A DNA stretch of 64,000 nt from Kitasatospora phosalacinea (lineage in GTDB: Bacteria > Actinomycetota > Actinomycetes > Streptomycetales > Streptomycetaceae). Of this stretch, positions 30,179-40,384 are shown piece after piece (within the stretch, counting starts at the first letter, position 1; the number at the start of each line of letters is the position of its first letter). Under the pieces are notes generated by a model. The model had not been told where the DNA came from and did no database searches. It saw only the letters and a program-made list of their open reading frames with translations. The DNA is taken from contig NZ_JNWZ01000015.1 of the NCBI RefSeq assembly GCF_000716545.1, positions 124,001 through 188,000 on the forward strand. The letters are read 5' to 3'. The position numbers and the translations under genes are program-made.

Positions 30179-31167
30179 GCGAGCCGAACGGAGCCGCCCT
30201 GCCGAGCGAGTCGGAGCGGCGGCTGTACCAGCAGGTCCTGGAGCAGGGCGGGCGGGTGTCGTTCCGCGAGGCGGTCGAGCAGGACCCGACCGGGGTGCTG
30301 CGGCTGATGGAGCTCGGCCTGCTGGCGCACGACGCCGCCGAGCAGGTGCTGACGGCGGTCAACCCGCGCGCGGTCAGCGACCGGATCAGTGCCGAGCTGC
30401 GCGCCGAGGGCACCCGGATGCTGCTGCGCGCCGAGGAGATGCCGACGCTGCTGGAGGACCTCACCCACGCCTACGACGCGACCCCGCGCCGGGCCGACCG
30501 CTCCAGCGTGGTGCAGCACGTCGACCGGACCGAGCAGATCCGGCACCGCGTCCTGCAGTTGGCGAGCGAGGCGTACGAGGAGGAGCTGTCCCTGCACCCG
30601 GGTGGGGCCGGGCCGGCCGATCTGCTGGAGGAGGCGCTGGAGCGCACCCGGCGCTTCCTGGAGCGCGGGGCGACCATCCGCACCGTCTACGAGCCGACCG
30701 CGCTGCTGGACGAGACGACGGTCCGCTGGGCGGAGAGGGTCACCGGTTGGGGAGGCCGGTTCCGCACCTTGAGCGAACCCTTCAGCAGGATGTTGATCTT
30801 CGACCGCCGGATCGCCGTCGTTCCGGCGTCGGCCGACAATTCGAGTGCCGCGTTCATCGAGGACCCGGCGGTGGTCTCGTTCCTGGTCGCCGCCTTCGAG
30901 CGGGACTGGGAGCGGGCCGAACGGATCCAGTGGCGCTCCGCCGAGCACGAGGGCGAGAGCGTGGTGCCGGTCCACGAACAGGTGGGCCGACTGCTCGCCC
31001 AGGGCCTGACCCAGAAGACCATCGCCTCCCGGCTGGGCCTCGGCGAGCGCACCGTCGCCGCGCACATCTCGCGACTGCGCGAACTCCACGACGCGGAGAC
31101 CCTGTTCCAGCTGGGCTGGCAGATGCGGGGAGCCGGGGAACCGCGTGACGGGGGCGCGGGCGACTGA
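30175..31167 (+). CDS. Array regulator 6: PLD-like sensor + LuxR-type HTH
   Basis: This 330-residue last operon member starts at GTG 30175, chosen over GTG 30166 because GAGGAG lies 8 nt upstream and the GTGA overlap with gene 5 repeats the operon style. Blocks are SESERRLYQQVLEQGGRVSF, FREAVEQDPTGV, LTAVNPRAVSDRISAELR, IRTVYEPTALLDETTV, RTLSEPFSRMLIFDRRIAVV and HTH GLTQKTIASRLGLGERTVAAHI. The HTH is slightly divergent (GERTVAAH). It ends 7 bp from the convergent gene at 31175 with no terminator visible between them. Confidence 0.85.
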   Translation: MSEPNGAALPSESERRLYQQVLEQGGRVSFREAVEQDPTGVLRLMELGLLAHDAAEQVLTAVNPRAVSDRISAELRAEGTRMLLRAEEMPTLLEDLTHAYDATPRRADRSSVVQHVDRTEQIRHRVLQLASEAYEEELSLHPGGAGPADLLEEALERTRRFLERGATIRTVYEPTALLDETTVRWAERVTGWGGRFRTLSEPFSRMLIFDRRIAVVPASADNSSAAFIEDPAVVSFLVAAFERDWERAERIQWRSAEHEGESVVPVHEQVGRLLAQGLTQKTIASRLGLGERTVAAHISRLRELHDAETLFQLGWQMRGAGEPRDGGAGD

Positions 31168-31174
31168 CGCGCGG

Positions 31175-31783
31175 TCAGCCGGTGGCGATCTCCGGGGACC
31201 AGAAGCCGTACGGGCCGGCGTGCTCGCGGCGCGGCCGCGGGAACTGGTCGCCGGGCGCGGTCCAGAAGCCGCCGCGCAGCGACAGCGCCATCCCGGCCCA
31301 GTCCAGCGCGGTCTCCACGGTGTGGTGCAGCGCCTCCTGCGACCAGGTGTCGTCGAAGACCAGCGGCAGCACCGGCGCGACCTGCTCGATGGTCGCGATC
31401 AGCGGGTTGTGCGTGATCGCCTCGTCCACCAGCAGCACGATCGGCTTGCGCAGCGCCGAAGCCCAGCCGAGCTCCAGGCTCACCCCGGCCGACAGCGGCG
31501 CACCGACGTACGCGAACACCAGGTCCGCGCTCTGCATCGCCCGGAAGTCGGAGGGCACCCGCTGTTCCGGCGCCCGTCCCGCCACCGTCCACGCGTCACT
31601 GTGGTGCGCGCTGTACACCGCGGCCCCGCTGTCCAGCAGCGTGCTCCGCAACGTGGTCAGCCTGGTCCGGCTCGCCAACGTCACCACACTGTCCGCCGGC
31701 CCGGTCAGCCGCATCAGCGGCGCGGCCAGGAAGACCCGTGCGCGGCGCCCTTCGGCGCGGTGCTGCAGGTGGTGCTCACTCAT
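31175..31783 (-). CDS. Nucleoside 2-deoxyribosyltransferase-like protein
   Basis: This 202-residue cytoplasmic protein has the NDT-type Rossmann-like fold: ARVFLAAPLMRLTG at the start, RAMQSADLVFAYVGAPLSAGVSLELGWA (conserved Asp and the Glu of the G-x-x-x-E-x-G-x-A motif) and LRKPIVLLVDE. These proteins cleave or exchange N-glycosidic bonds of nucleosides or related nucleotides. Many actinobacterial homologues sit in signalling or biosynthetic loci with unknown substrates. ATG 31783 follows GGAG with 5-nt spacing; in-frame upstream sequence is not domain-like. It lies between the regulator array and the secreted peptide gene, possibly part of the same system. Confidence 0.75.
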   Translation of the reverse strand: MSEHHLQHRAEGRRARVFLAAPLMRLTGPADSVVTLASRTRLTTLRSTLLDSGAAVYSAHHSDAWTVAGRAPEQRVPSDFRAMQSADLVFAYVGAPLSAGVSLELGWASALRKPIVLLVDEAITHNPLIATIEQVAPVLPLVFDDTWSQEALHHTVETALDWAGMALSLRGGFWTAPGDQFPRPRREHAGPYGFWSPEIATG

Positions 31784-32183
31784 GTCGACTCCGGGGGTGT
31801 GGTGAATCGGCCACTGCCGCCACGTGTCCGCGTTCGCCGGAACGGTGGGTGGGAAGCCCGAAGATTGCCGCACTCCGGGTTCGGTGGCCGTGATGGACGT
31901 GCTGATTCTGCTTCTGCCGTTACGACTAGCTGATCGTCCATCGCCGGGTGTCAACGAGTCCACTGGCGCACGGTGTCATCTGGCTGCCTGGCGGATAGAT
32001 GACACCCGGCCGCACCCGCTTCCCCGCCTGCGCCGACATGCTCATTTCATCGACTGGATCACTGTGGCAGTCGGGGCGGGGTGACGCCAAGGCACTTGGT
32101 AGGGAATCATATGTAGAAAATCGGTGCGGCCATCGTTCGTAGGGGCGGTGCTCGCGGTGGGTTTGTCCGAAAGGAGTGGTGTT
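31784..32183. promoter_or_regulatory. Control region between NDT-like gene and secreted peptide
   Basis: This is 400 bases with several dyads. A perfect 10-bp inverted repeat GGTGTCATCT / AGATGACACC has a 15-nt spacer (31972-32006), and a further GGTGTCA half-site lies at about 31947-31953. CCAAG-GCA-CTTGG at 32087-32099 is followed by an AT-rich stretch (32104-32122) that could hold the peptide -10 region. No gene was seen here. Confidence 0.5.
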
Positions 32184-32336
32184 GTGTTGAAGGCCCGTCG
32201 TATCCTGATATCGGCTGTTCTTCTGAGTGTCGCTGTGTTCCTCGGGGCCAGCGCGGCGAGCGCGGACTCTCACCCGCAGACCGCCAAGACCGCTGTGTCA
32301 TCGATCGCCGCAGTGAGCATGGACAGCGCCTGGTAG
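32184..32336 (+). CDS. Small secreted peptide precursor (50 aa, C-terminus SMDSAW)
   Basis: The start GTG 32184 (TTG 32187 is possible) follows a strong AAGGAG with 7-nt spacing. The product starts MLKARRILISAVLLSVAVFL, a classical signal peptide (basic n-region, hydrophobic core), with an AxA-type cleavage site after ASAASA around residue 27. That leaves about 23 residues ending VSMDSAW. There is no Cys for disulphides, no lipobox and no lantibiotic-like core. Size and form match secreted signal-peptide precursors. It converges on regulator 7 with a 28-bp gap. No family is recognised; a role as a signal read by the paralogous regulators is inference. Confidence 0.7.
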   Translation: MLKARRILISAVLLSVAVFLGASAASADSHPQTAKTAVSSIAAVSMDSAW

Positions 32337-32364
32337 GACTCCCGGCGGCAGGGGGTCGTCGGGC

Positions 32365-33366
32365 TCAGTTCGCCGGCCCCTCCGCCCGGGCGATCTTCCA
32401 TCCGAGTTGGAAGAGCGTCTCCACTCCGTATTCCTCGCGCATCTCGGCGATGTGGCGGGCGAGAGTGCGTTCGCTGAGCCCGAGGCGCCGGGCGATCGTG
32501 CGGTGGGCGATGCCCTCCAGCATCATGCGGACGATCTGCTTGCGCATGCTGGAAACCACCTGCGGCGGTATTTCGTGGTCGCCGGTGAAGGGGATGGCGC
32601 GTTCCCACTGGCTGTTGAACACGCTGATGATGTAACTGATGACGGCATCGTCCCGGACGAAAGCCGCGCGGTCGCGGTCCTGCCCGTCCCCGGTGGTGAT
32701 GACGGCGACCTTCCGGTCGATCACGATCAGCTTCGCGAAGGCCTCGTCCAGTGTTCTCACCTGGCAACCTCCCTGGGTCACCGCGTGGACGTAGTTGATC
32801 GTGGGATTCGAATAGCGCGCGCTCGGCTGGTAGATCGTCCTGATGGTTCCGCCGCGCTCCACGAATTCCAGATCGCGGGCGATCGCTATTTTGATGTCGT
32901 CCTCACCGCGTCCGCCGCCGGGTTGGGCGGTGAGCATTTCGTGCGAGGCGCCGGCCATGATCGCCGACAGGCTCTCATTGATGCTCCAGCGGCCTTGGAG
33001 GTACTCGACGGTTCCGCCGGATTCGGGATGAACGATGTGGTCCTGGTATTCCTGGTGGAGTTCCAGTAGGAGTTGACTGGTCGCGATGGAGCGCTGGAGG
33101 ATTTTAGCGGCCTCGAGCTGGAAGCCGAGCGTCATGGTTTCGGCCAGCTGTTGCGGGTCCTTTACCGCGTACGTCCCCGGCAGGCCGATCTCGGGCTGCA
33201 GCAGTCCGAGGTCCAACAACTCCTGCAGCGCGGGTTCCTCTCCACCGGCGGGAAGGGGACGGCGCCCGGCCAGCCTCCCCCCGTTCTGCACGGCCTGGCT
33301 GTAGAGGGACCTGGCCTCCACGGAAAGGCCGGGGGCCGCGACGGGGTTCCTTCGCTCAGTGCTCAT
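32365..33366 (-). CDS. Array regulator 7 (stand-alone): PLD-like sensor + LuxR-type HTH
   Basis: This 333-residue paralog lies on the opposite strand, facing the peptide gene. Blocks are SVEARSLYSQAVQNGGRLAG, IRTIYQPSARYSNPTINYV, RTLDEAFAKLIVIDRKVAVI and HTH HRTIARRLGLSERTLARHI, ending LFQLGWKIA. It is more divergent than array members 1-6 and has lower GC, more varied codons. ATG 33366 is chosen because AAGGAG lies 8 nt before it; an ATG two codons upstream is too close to that site. Its pairing with the peptide suggests it is the best candidate for a cognate receptor. Confidence 0.85.
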   Translation of the reverse strand: MSTERRNPVAAPGLSVEARSLYSQAVQNGGRLAGRRPLPAGGEEPALQELLDLGLLQPEIGLPGTYAVKDPQQLAETMTLGFQLEAAKILQRSIATSQLLLELHQEYQDHIVHPESGGTVEYLQGRWSINESLSAIMAGASHEMLTAQPGGGRGEDDIKIAIARDLEFVERGGTIRTIYQPSARYSNPTINYVHAVTQGGCQVRTLDEAFAKLIVIDRKVAVITTGDGQDRDRAAFVRDDAVISYIISVFNSQWERAIPFTGDHEIPPQVVSSMRKQIVRMMLEGIAHRTIARRLGLSERTLARHIAEMREEYGVETLFQLGWKIARAEGPAN

Positions 33367-33522
33367 GTTCATGACTCCTTGCCTGAGCTGGGGCCTTTCG
33401 GCGGAGTTGACGCGCACCTTCCGGCCCGCATCATAGGGCGAAGGCTCCTCCACTCCCCCCCGGATTACCGGACTGCGGACGGGCTCGCGGCACTTCCGGA
33501 AAAGAACTTTGGCAGGACGACG

Positions 33523-33565
33523 ACGCCGCCGACACCCCCCGAACGGTAGGGGGTGCCGGCGGCGT
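33523..33565 (-). terminator. Terminator after the dnaK operon (hspR 3' end)
   Basis: ACGCCGCC-GACACCCC pairs with GGGGTGC-CGGCGGCGT with a single mismatch, around the loop CCGAACGGTA-like sequence. It sits 19 bases downstream of the hspR stop and separates it from regulator 7. Confidence 0.75.
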
Positions 33566-33583
33566 GGTGCTTTTCGGCCGCGC

Positions 33584-34123
33584 TCAGCGCTTGGGCCGCC
33601 ACACCACCAGTGCGCTGGACTGCTGGACCTGCTGGTAGGGCACCAGGTCGCGGCGGTAGGAGGCGTGGACGGCGGCCTCGCGCTGCTGGAGGGTGGCGGC
33701 GGCGCCCTCCAGGGCGTCGACGAGTTCGGCGACCCGGGACTGCAGGGCGGCCACCTGGTTCTCCAGCTCGATGATGCGCTTGATTCCGGCCAGGTTGATG
33801 CCCTCGTCCTGGGAGAGCCGCTGGACCTCGCGCAGCTGCTGGATGTCCCGGGCGGAGTACCGGCGGCCGCGACCGGCCGTGCGGTCGGGGCTGACCAGGC
33901 CGAGGCGGTCGTACTGGCGGAGGGTCTGCGGGTGCAGGCCGGAGAGCTCGGCGGCGACGGAGATGACGTAGACCGGGGTGTCCTCGGTGAGGACGTACGG
34001 CGGGGCGGCGGCGCGCGGGCGGCCGCCGCCGGGCAGGCCCTCGCCGAGCCCGGGACCGGGGCCGATCCGGCCGGTGACGCCGGGGCCCTCGCCGCCGTGG
34101 GGACTGTCGGGGTGGGGACTCAT
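33584..34123 (-). CDS. hspR: Heat-shock repressor HspR (MerR family)
   Basis: This 179-residue autorepressor of the dnaK operon and clpB binds HAIR elements, with DnaK acting as co-repressor in Streptomyces. The MerR winged helix is VYVISVAAELSGLHPQTLRQYDRLGLVSPDRTAGRGRRYS (about residues 50-90), followed by a coiled-coil dimerisation helix (IKRIIELENQVAALQSRVAEL). A Gly/Pro-rich 45-residue N-terminal leader is longer than in many homologues. ATG 34123 lies 7 nt past the dnaJ stop. Matching HAIR sites are at 22700, 37881 and 37933. Confidence 0.96.
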   Translation of the reverse strand: MSPHPDSPHGGEGPGVTGRIGPGPGLGEGLPGGGRPRAAAPPYVLTEDTPVYVISVAAELSGLHPQTLRQYDRLGLVSPDRTAGRGRRYSARDIQQLREVQRLSQDEGINLAGIKRIIELENQVAALQSRVAELVDALEGAAATLQQREAAVHASYRRDLVPYQQVQQSSALVVWRPKR

Positions 34124-34130
34124 CGGGATC

Positions 34131-35282
34131 TCACGCTCCCTCCGCCGCCTTGAACAGGGCGGCTCGCGGGTCGTCCGAGGCGGTGGCCTCGCGGTACTGC
34201 TCCAGTGCGGTCAGCGCGTCTCCGGTGACGTGCCTGGGCACCGTGACCTCCACGGTGACCAGCAGGTCGCCGCGGGTGCCGTCCTTGCGGGTGGCGCCCT
34301 TGCCCCGGGCCCGCATGGTCAGGCCGTTGGCGCTGCCGGGCGGCAGCTTGAGCTTCACGGCCGGGCCGTTCAGGGTCGGCACCTCGATGGTGCCGCCGAG
34401 CGCGGCTTCGGGGAAGCTCACCGGCACGGTCACGGTGAGGTTGTCGCCCTTGCGCCCGAACACCGGGTGCGCGTCGACGTGCACGGTGACGTAGAGGTCT
34501 CCGGGCTGGCCGCCGCGCTCGCCCTGGGCGCCCTTGCCCTTGAGCCTGATCCGCTGGCCGTCCTGCACCCCGGCCGGGATGCGGACCTGCATGGTGCGGG
34601 CGGAGGAGGCCCGGCCGCTGCCGTGGCAGACGGTGCACGGGTCGTCGACGATCATGCCGCGGCCCTTGCAGTCCCGGCAGGGCTCGGAGAGCGCGAAGGC
34701 GCCCTGGCCGCGGCTGACGGTGCCGGCGCCGACGCAGGTCGGACAGACCCGCGGGGTGGTGCCGGCCTTGGCGCCCGTCCCGGCGCAGGCGCGGCAGGCG
34801 GCCTGGGAGGTCATCCGCAGCGGCACGGTCGCGCCGTCCACGGCCTCCTCGAAGTTCAGCGTGACCTCGGTCTCGACGTCCGCCCCGCGGCGCGGCTGCG
34901 CGGTCTGCCGGCCGCCGCGGTTGAACAGGCCGCCGAACACGTCGCCGATGCCGCCGCCGCCCGTGCCGCCCCCGCCGTTGAACAGGTCTCCGAAGTCGAA
35001 GCCGCCGGCCGCGCCGCCCGCCCCGCCGGGGCGGAAGCCGCCGCCCGCGAACAGCGAGCGGGCCTCGTCGTACTCCTTGCGGCGCTTCTCGTCGGAGAGC
35101 ACGTCGTAGGCCTCGGAGATGTCCTTGAACCGCTCCTCGGCCTTGGTGTCGCCCTTGTTCGCGTCCGGGTGGAACTCGCGGGCCAGCTTGCGGTAGGTCT
35201 TCTTGATCTCGGCGGCGGTGGCGTCCTTGGGCACGCCGAGGACCTTGTAGTAGTCCTTCTCCACGTAGTCCTTAGCGCTCAT
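34131..35282 (-). CDS. dnaJ: Co-chaperone DnaJ
   Basis: This 383-residue type-I J protein stimulates DnaK ATPase. The J domain has HPD at residues 38-40 (LAREFHPDANKGD), followed by a Gly/Phe-rich region (about 75-120). Four zinc-finger CxxCxGxG repeats (CRACAGTG, CPTCVGAG, CRDCKGRG, CTVCHGSG) and the C-terminal substrate-binding domains follow. It is the third gene of the dnaK operon, separated from grpE by 136 nt containing a long stem-loop. Confidence 0.98.
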   Translation of the reverse strand: MSAKDYVEKDYYKVLGVPKDATAAEIKKTYRKLAREFHPDANKGDTKAEERFKDISEAYDVLSDEKRRKEYDEARSLFAGGGFRPGGAGGAAGGFDFGDLFNGGGGTGGGGIGDVFGGLFNRGGRQTAQPRRGADVETEVTLNFEEAVDGATVPLRMTSQAACRACAGTGAKAGTTPRVCPTCVGAGTVSRGQGAFALSEPCRDCKGRGMIVDDPCTVCHGSGRASSARTMQVRIPAGVQDGQRIRLKGKGAQGERGGQPGDLYVTVHVDAHPVFGRKGDNLTVTVPVSFPEAALGGTIEVPTLNGPAVKLKLPPGSANGLTMRARGKGATRKDGTRGDLLVTVEVTVPRHVTGDALTALEQYREATASDDPRAALFKAAEGA

Positions 35283-35356
35283 GGCCTTTGACCGCCACCT
35301 CCCGGAATCCCGAAGTTCTGTTGCGAAGCGACACCGCGGTGCGGGGCCGTGATACG

Positions 35357-35405
35357 GCGCTGCGGAGCCGGCCGTCGTACTGGACGACGTACGACTCCGC
35401 AGCGC
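35357..35405. promoter_or_regulatory. Long two-tier hairpin between grpE and dnaJ
   Basis: The outer stem GCGCTGCGGAG / CTCCGCAGCGC is a perfect 11 bp and the inner stem CGTCGT / ACGACG closes a 5-nt loop. There is no T-run. It may partially terminate transcription or act as an mRNA processing/stability element that sets dnaJ-hspR levels relative to dnaK-grpE. Confidence 0.6.
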
Positions 35406-35418
35406 ACGGGGACTCTAC

Positions 35419-36005
35419 TCAGCTGTCGGACGAACCGTCACCCTGGTCGTCGTCCGGCTCGCCGGTGGTCTGGGTGCCCGGCTGGGGCTCCGCGACCGCG
35501 ACCATCGCCGGGCGGATGATCCGCTCGCCGATCCGGTACCCGGGCTGGAGGATCTGCACGCAGGTGTCCTCTGTCACGTCCGACGAGTAGCTGTGCATCA
35601 GCGCCTCGTGGATCGTCGGGTCGAAGGGCTCGCCCTCCTTGCCGAACTGCTGCAGCCCGAGCTTGGCGACGACCGTCTCCAGCGACTCGGCGACCGACTT
35701 GAAACCGCCCGTCACCTCGCCGTGCTCGCGGGCCCGGCCGATGTCGTCCAGCACCGGGATCAGCGACTCCAGGATGCTGGAGACCGCGATCTCCCGGACG
35801 GTGGCCCGGTCGCGCTCGACCCGCTTGCGGTAGTTCTGGTACTCGGCCTGGAGCCGCTGCAGGTCGGCGGTGCGCTCGCCGGCCTCGCGCTTGGCGGCGG
35901 CCAGTTCGTCGGCACCCGCACCCGCGACGGCCTCCTCGGCTGCCTTGAGCACGGCCTCCTCGGCGGCGGAGTCGTCGCCGGGCTGCTCGCCCTGCGGCTT
36001 CTCCG

Positions 36006-36009
<4 letters not shown>
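35419..36009 (-). CDS. grpE: Nucleotide exchange factor GrpE
   Basis: This 196-residue dimer releases ADP from DnaK. The acidic N-terminus and long coiled coil (residues about 35-90, with [19 protein letters not shown]) lead into the beta-wing domain ([44 protein letters not shown]). The C-terminus is acidic. Start ATG 36009 overlaps the dnaK stop (ATGA). Confidence 0.98.
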
Positions 36010-37859
<1,850 letters not shown>

Positions 37860-37880
37860 CGTGAATACCTCCGAGGAGAA

Positions 37881-37901
37881 GTTGAGCAGTACGGGCTCAA
37901 G
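37881..37901 (-). promoter_or_regulatory. HAIR element 1 upstream of dnaK
   Basis: GTTGAGC-N7-GCTCAAG matches the HspR consensus CTTGAGT-N7-ACTCAAG in 11 of 14 positions. It sits immediately downstream of a promoter with -35 TTGACG (37923-37928), a 17-nt spacer and -10 CATCCT (37900-37905), so it would block initiation or clearance. Confidence 0.88.
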
Positions 37902-37932
37902 GATGCACGAACCGTCCGGCGGCGTCAACAGC

Positions 37933-37953
37933 TTTGAGCCAGTCGCGCTCAAC
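37933..37953 (-). promoter_or_regulatory. HAIR element 2 upstream of dnaK
   Basis: TTTGAGC-N7-GCTCAAC lies just upstream of the -35 element. A third half-site nearby makes GCGCTCA-N7-TGAGCGC (37945-37965), sharing the inner half-site, so several HspR dimers may bind. Multiple HAIRs are typical of streptomycete dnaK promoters. Confidence 0.8.
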
Positions 37954-38170
37954 TTTACTGAGCGCTTATGTCGCCGGGCTCGTGGCGGCTCCGCCGGACG
38001 GGTGAGTCTGGGCTTAGTGACTGCCGCCATACCTTGAACATCTTCTGGCCGGGTGTTAACGCGCGGTAATCTCCGGACGCGTCGACCCTGCAAGTTACCG
38101 CCCAGTACACTCTGGGGAGACCGGGAAGACTGGGAAAGCCCCGGACATAGCCGCTGGAGACGGAGAGCCG

Positions 38171-40384
38171 ATGCAGCTAGCAGCGATCGTCATCTCGCTG
38201 GTCACCTTCGTGATCGGCACCGCGCTCGCCGCCAGGGCGGCGCTGTACATCTACCGGGTGGTGCGCACCGGCTCCGCCGACGCCACCCGCTTCGGGCAGC
38301 CCGCGCAACGGGCCGCCACCCTGGTCAAGGAGTTCCTCGGCCACACCCGGATGAACCGCTGGGGCGTCGTCGGCGTCGCCCACTGGTTCGTCGCGGTCGG
38401 CTTCTTCTCGCTGGTGCTCACCCTGGTGAACGCCTTCGGGCAGCTCTTCGACGCCGAGTTCGTGCTCCCGGTGATCGGCCACTGGCTGCCGTGGAACGTC
38501 TTCGTCGAACTGATCGGCACCCTCACCACCCTGGGCATCCTCACCCTGATGGTGATCCGCCTGCTCAGCCTGCCCTCCCGGGCCGGCCGCAAGTCCCGGT
38601 TCGCCGGCTCGATCGCCTGGCAGGCCTTCTACGTCGAGTACACGATCCTCGGCATCGGCCTGTGCATCATGATGCTGCGCGGCCTGGAGGGCGCCCTGGA
38701 GGGCGTCGACTCCTACGACCCGGCCTACCTGGTCTCGTACCCGATCGCCGCCGCCTTCCACGGCACCGCGCACGGCACCCTGGTCAACCTGGTCTACCTG
38801 TTCGCGATGCTGAAGATCTGCATCTCCTTCGCCTGGGCGATCACCATCGGCGTCAACCCCTCGATGGGCGTCGCCTGGCACCGCTTCCTGGCGTTCTTCA
38901 ACATCTACTTCAAGCGCGAGGACGACGGCTCCACCGCGCTCGGCGCGCTGCGCCCGATGACCTCGGGCGGCGAACCGATCGACTTCGAGGACCCGGCGGA
39001 CGACGCGGTGTTCGGCGTCTCCCAGGTCGAGCACTTCTCCTGGAAGGGCATCCTCGACTTCTCCACCTGCACCGAGTGCGGCCGCTGCCAGTCGCAGTGC
39101 CCCGCCTGGAACACCGGCAAGCCGCTGTCGCCCAAGCTGCTGATCATGAGCCTGCGCGAGCACGCCTTCGCCAAGGCGCCCTACCTGCTGGCCGGCGGCG
39201 GCAAGTCCGTGGAGGGCGAGGAGAAGGCCACCGCCGAACAGCTGGCCGGCGTCCCCGCCGCCGCCCTGGCCGAGGCCGAGCGCCCGCTGGTCGGCACCGC
39301 GGAGGAGAACGGCGTCATCGACCCGGACGTGCTGTGGTCCTGCACCACCTGCGGCGCCTGCGTCGAGCAGTGCCCGGTCGACATCGAGCACATCGACCAC
39401 ATCGTCGACATGCGCCGCTACCAGGTGATGATCGAGAGCAGCTTCCCGACCGAGGCCGGGACGATGCTCAAGAACCTGGAGAACAAGGGCAACCCGTGGG
39501 GCCTGGCCACCAAGGCGCGCCTGGACTGGGTCAAGGAGCTGAAGAAGGAGACCGGCATCGAGGTGCCGGTGATCGGCGAGGACATCGACCCCGCCGAGGT
39601 CGAGTACCTCTACTGGGTCGGCTGCGCCGGCGCCCTGGAGGACCGGGCCAAGAAGACCACCAAGGCCTTCGCCGAACTGCTGCACACCGCGGGCGTGAAG
39701 TTCGCGATCCTCGGCAAGGAGGAGACCTGCACCGGTGACTCCCCGCGCCGCCTGGGCAACGAGTTCCTGTTCCAGATGCTCGGCGCGCAGAACGTCGAGA
39801 CCCTGAACGCCGCGCTGGAGGACGCCCCCACCAAGCGGATCGTCGCCACCTGCCCGCACTGCTTCAACACCATCGCCAACGAGTACCCGCAGCTCGGCGG
39901 CCACTTCGAGGTCATCCACCACACCCAGCTGCTCCAGCACCTGATCGACGAGGGCAAGCTGCTGCCGGTGAACCCGGTGGAGGGCCTGATCACCTACCAC
40001 GACCCGTGCTACCTCGGCCGGCACAACAAGGTCTACACCCCGCCCCGCGAGATCATCGGCAGGGTGCCCGGCCTGCGCAACGAGGAGATGCACCGCCACA
40101 AGGAGCGCGGCTTCTGCTGCGGCGCCGGCGGCGCCCGGATGTGGATGGAGGAGCGGATCGGCAAGCGGATCAACACCGAGCGGGTCGACGAGGCGCTGTC
40201 GCTCAACCCCGACATCGTCTCCACCGCCTGCCCGTTCTGCCTGGTGATGCTCTCCGACTCGGTCAACGGCAAGAAGAACGAGGGCGCGGCCAAGGAGCAC
40301 CTGAAGGTGGTCGACGTGGCCCAGCTGCTGCTGGAGTCGGTCAAGGCCGTCCCGACCGCCGAGGCCGAGCCGGTCGACGCCTGA
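38171..40384 (+). CDS. Membrane (Fe-S)-binding oxidoreductase
   Basis: This 737-residue fusion has an N-terminal membrane region with about five or six helices (residues 1-250, NarI/DUF3483-like, with several His that could ligate haem). It is followed by two 4Fe-4S ferredoxin motifs ([12 protein letters not shown], about 300-311; [12 protein letters not shown], about 391-402). Two CCG cysteine-rich domains follow (one around residue 480-560, one with [18 protein letters not shown] near 645). The architecture is of the HdrD/GlpC-like 'heterodisulfide reductase-related' class common in actinobacteria; electron partners are unknown. ATG 38171 follows GGAGA. It is divergent from dnaK across 311 nt. 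Confidence 0.93.
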   Translation: MQLAAIVISLVTFVIGTALAARAALYIYRVVRTGSADATRFGQPAQRAATLVKEFLGHTRMNRWGVVGVAHWFVAVGFFSLVLTLVNAFGQLFDAEFVLPVIGHWLPWNVFVELIGTLTTLGILTLMVIRLLSLPSRAGRKSRFAGSIAWQAFYVEYTILGIGLCIMMLRGLEGALEGVDSYDPAYLVSYPIAAAFHGTAHGTLVNLVYLFAMLKICISFAWAITIGVNPSMGVAWHRFLAFFNIYFKREDDGSTALGALRPMTSGGEPIDFEDPADDAVFGVSQVEHFSWKGILDFSTCTECGRCQSQCPAWNTGKPLSPKLLIMSLREHAFAKAPYLLAGGGKSVEGEEKATAEQLAGVPAAALAEAERPLVGTAEENGVIDPDVLWSCTTCGACVEQCPVDIEHIDHIVDMRRYQVMIESSFPTEAGTMLKNLENKGNPWGLATKARLDWVKELKKETGIEVPVIGEDIDPAEVEYLYWVGCAGALEDRAKKTTKAFAELLHTAGVKFAILGKEETCTGDSPRRLGNEFLFQMLGAQNVETLNAALEDAPTKRIVATCPHCFNTIANEYPQLGGHFEVIHHTQLLQHLIDEGKLLPVNPVEGLITYHDPCYLGRHNKVYTPPREIIGRVPGLRNEEMHRHKERGFCCGAGGARMWMEERIGKRINTERVDEALSLNPDIVSTACPFCLVMLSDSVNGKKNEGAAKEHLKVVDVAQLLLESVKAVPTAEAEPVDA

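Noticed and set aside
31972..32006. The 10-bp inverted repeat, considered as a terminator of the NDT-like or array genes
   Set aside because: It lies upstream of both flanking genes (in a divergent promoter region), so an operator role fits better.
32124..32183. A longer start (GTG 32124) for the secreted peptide
   Set aside because: No ribosome site before it, and it would bury the signal peptide; GTG 32184 has a strong AAGGAG.
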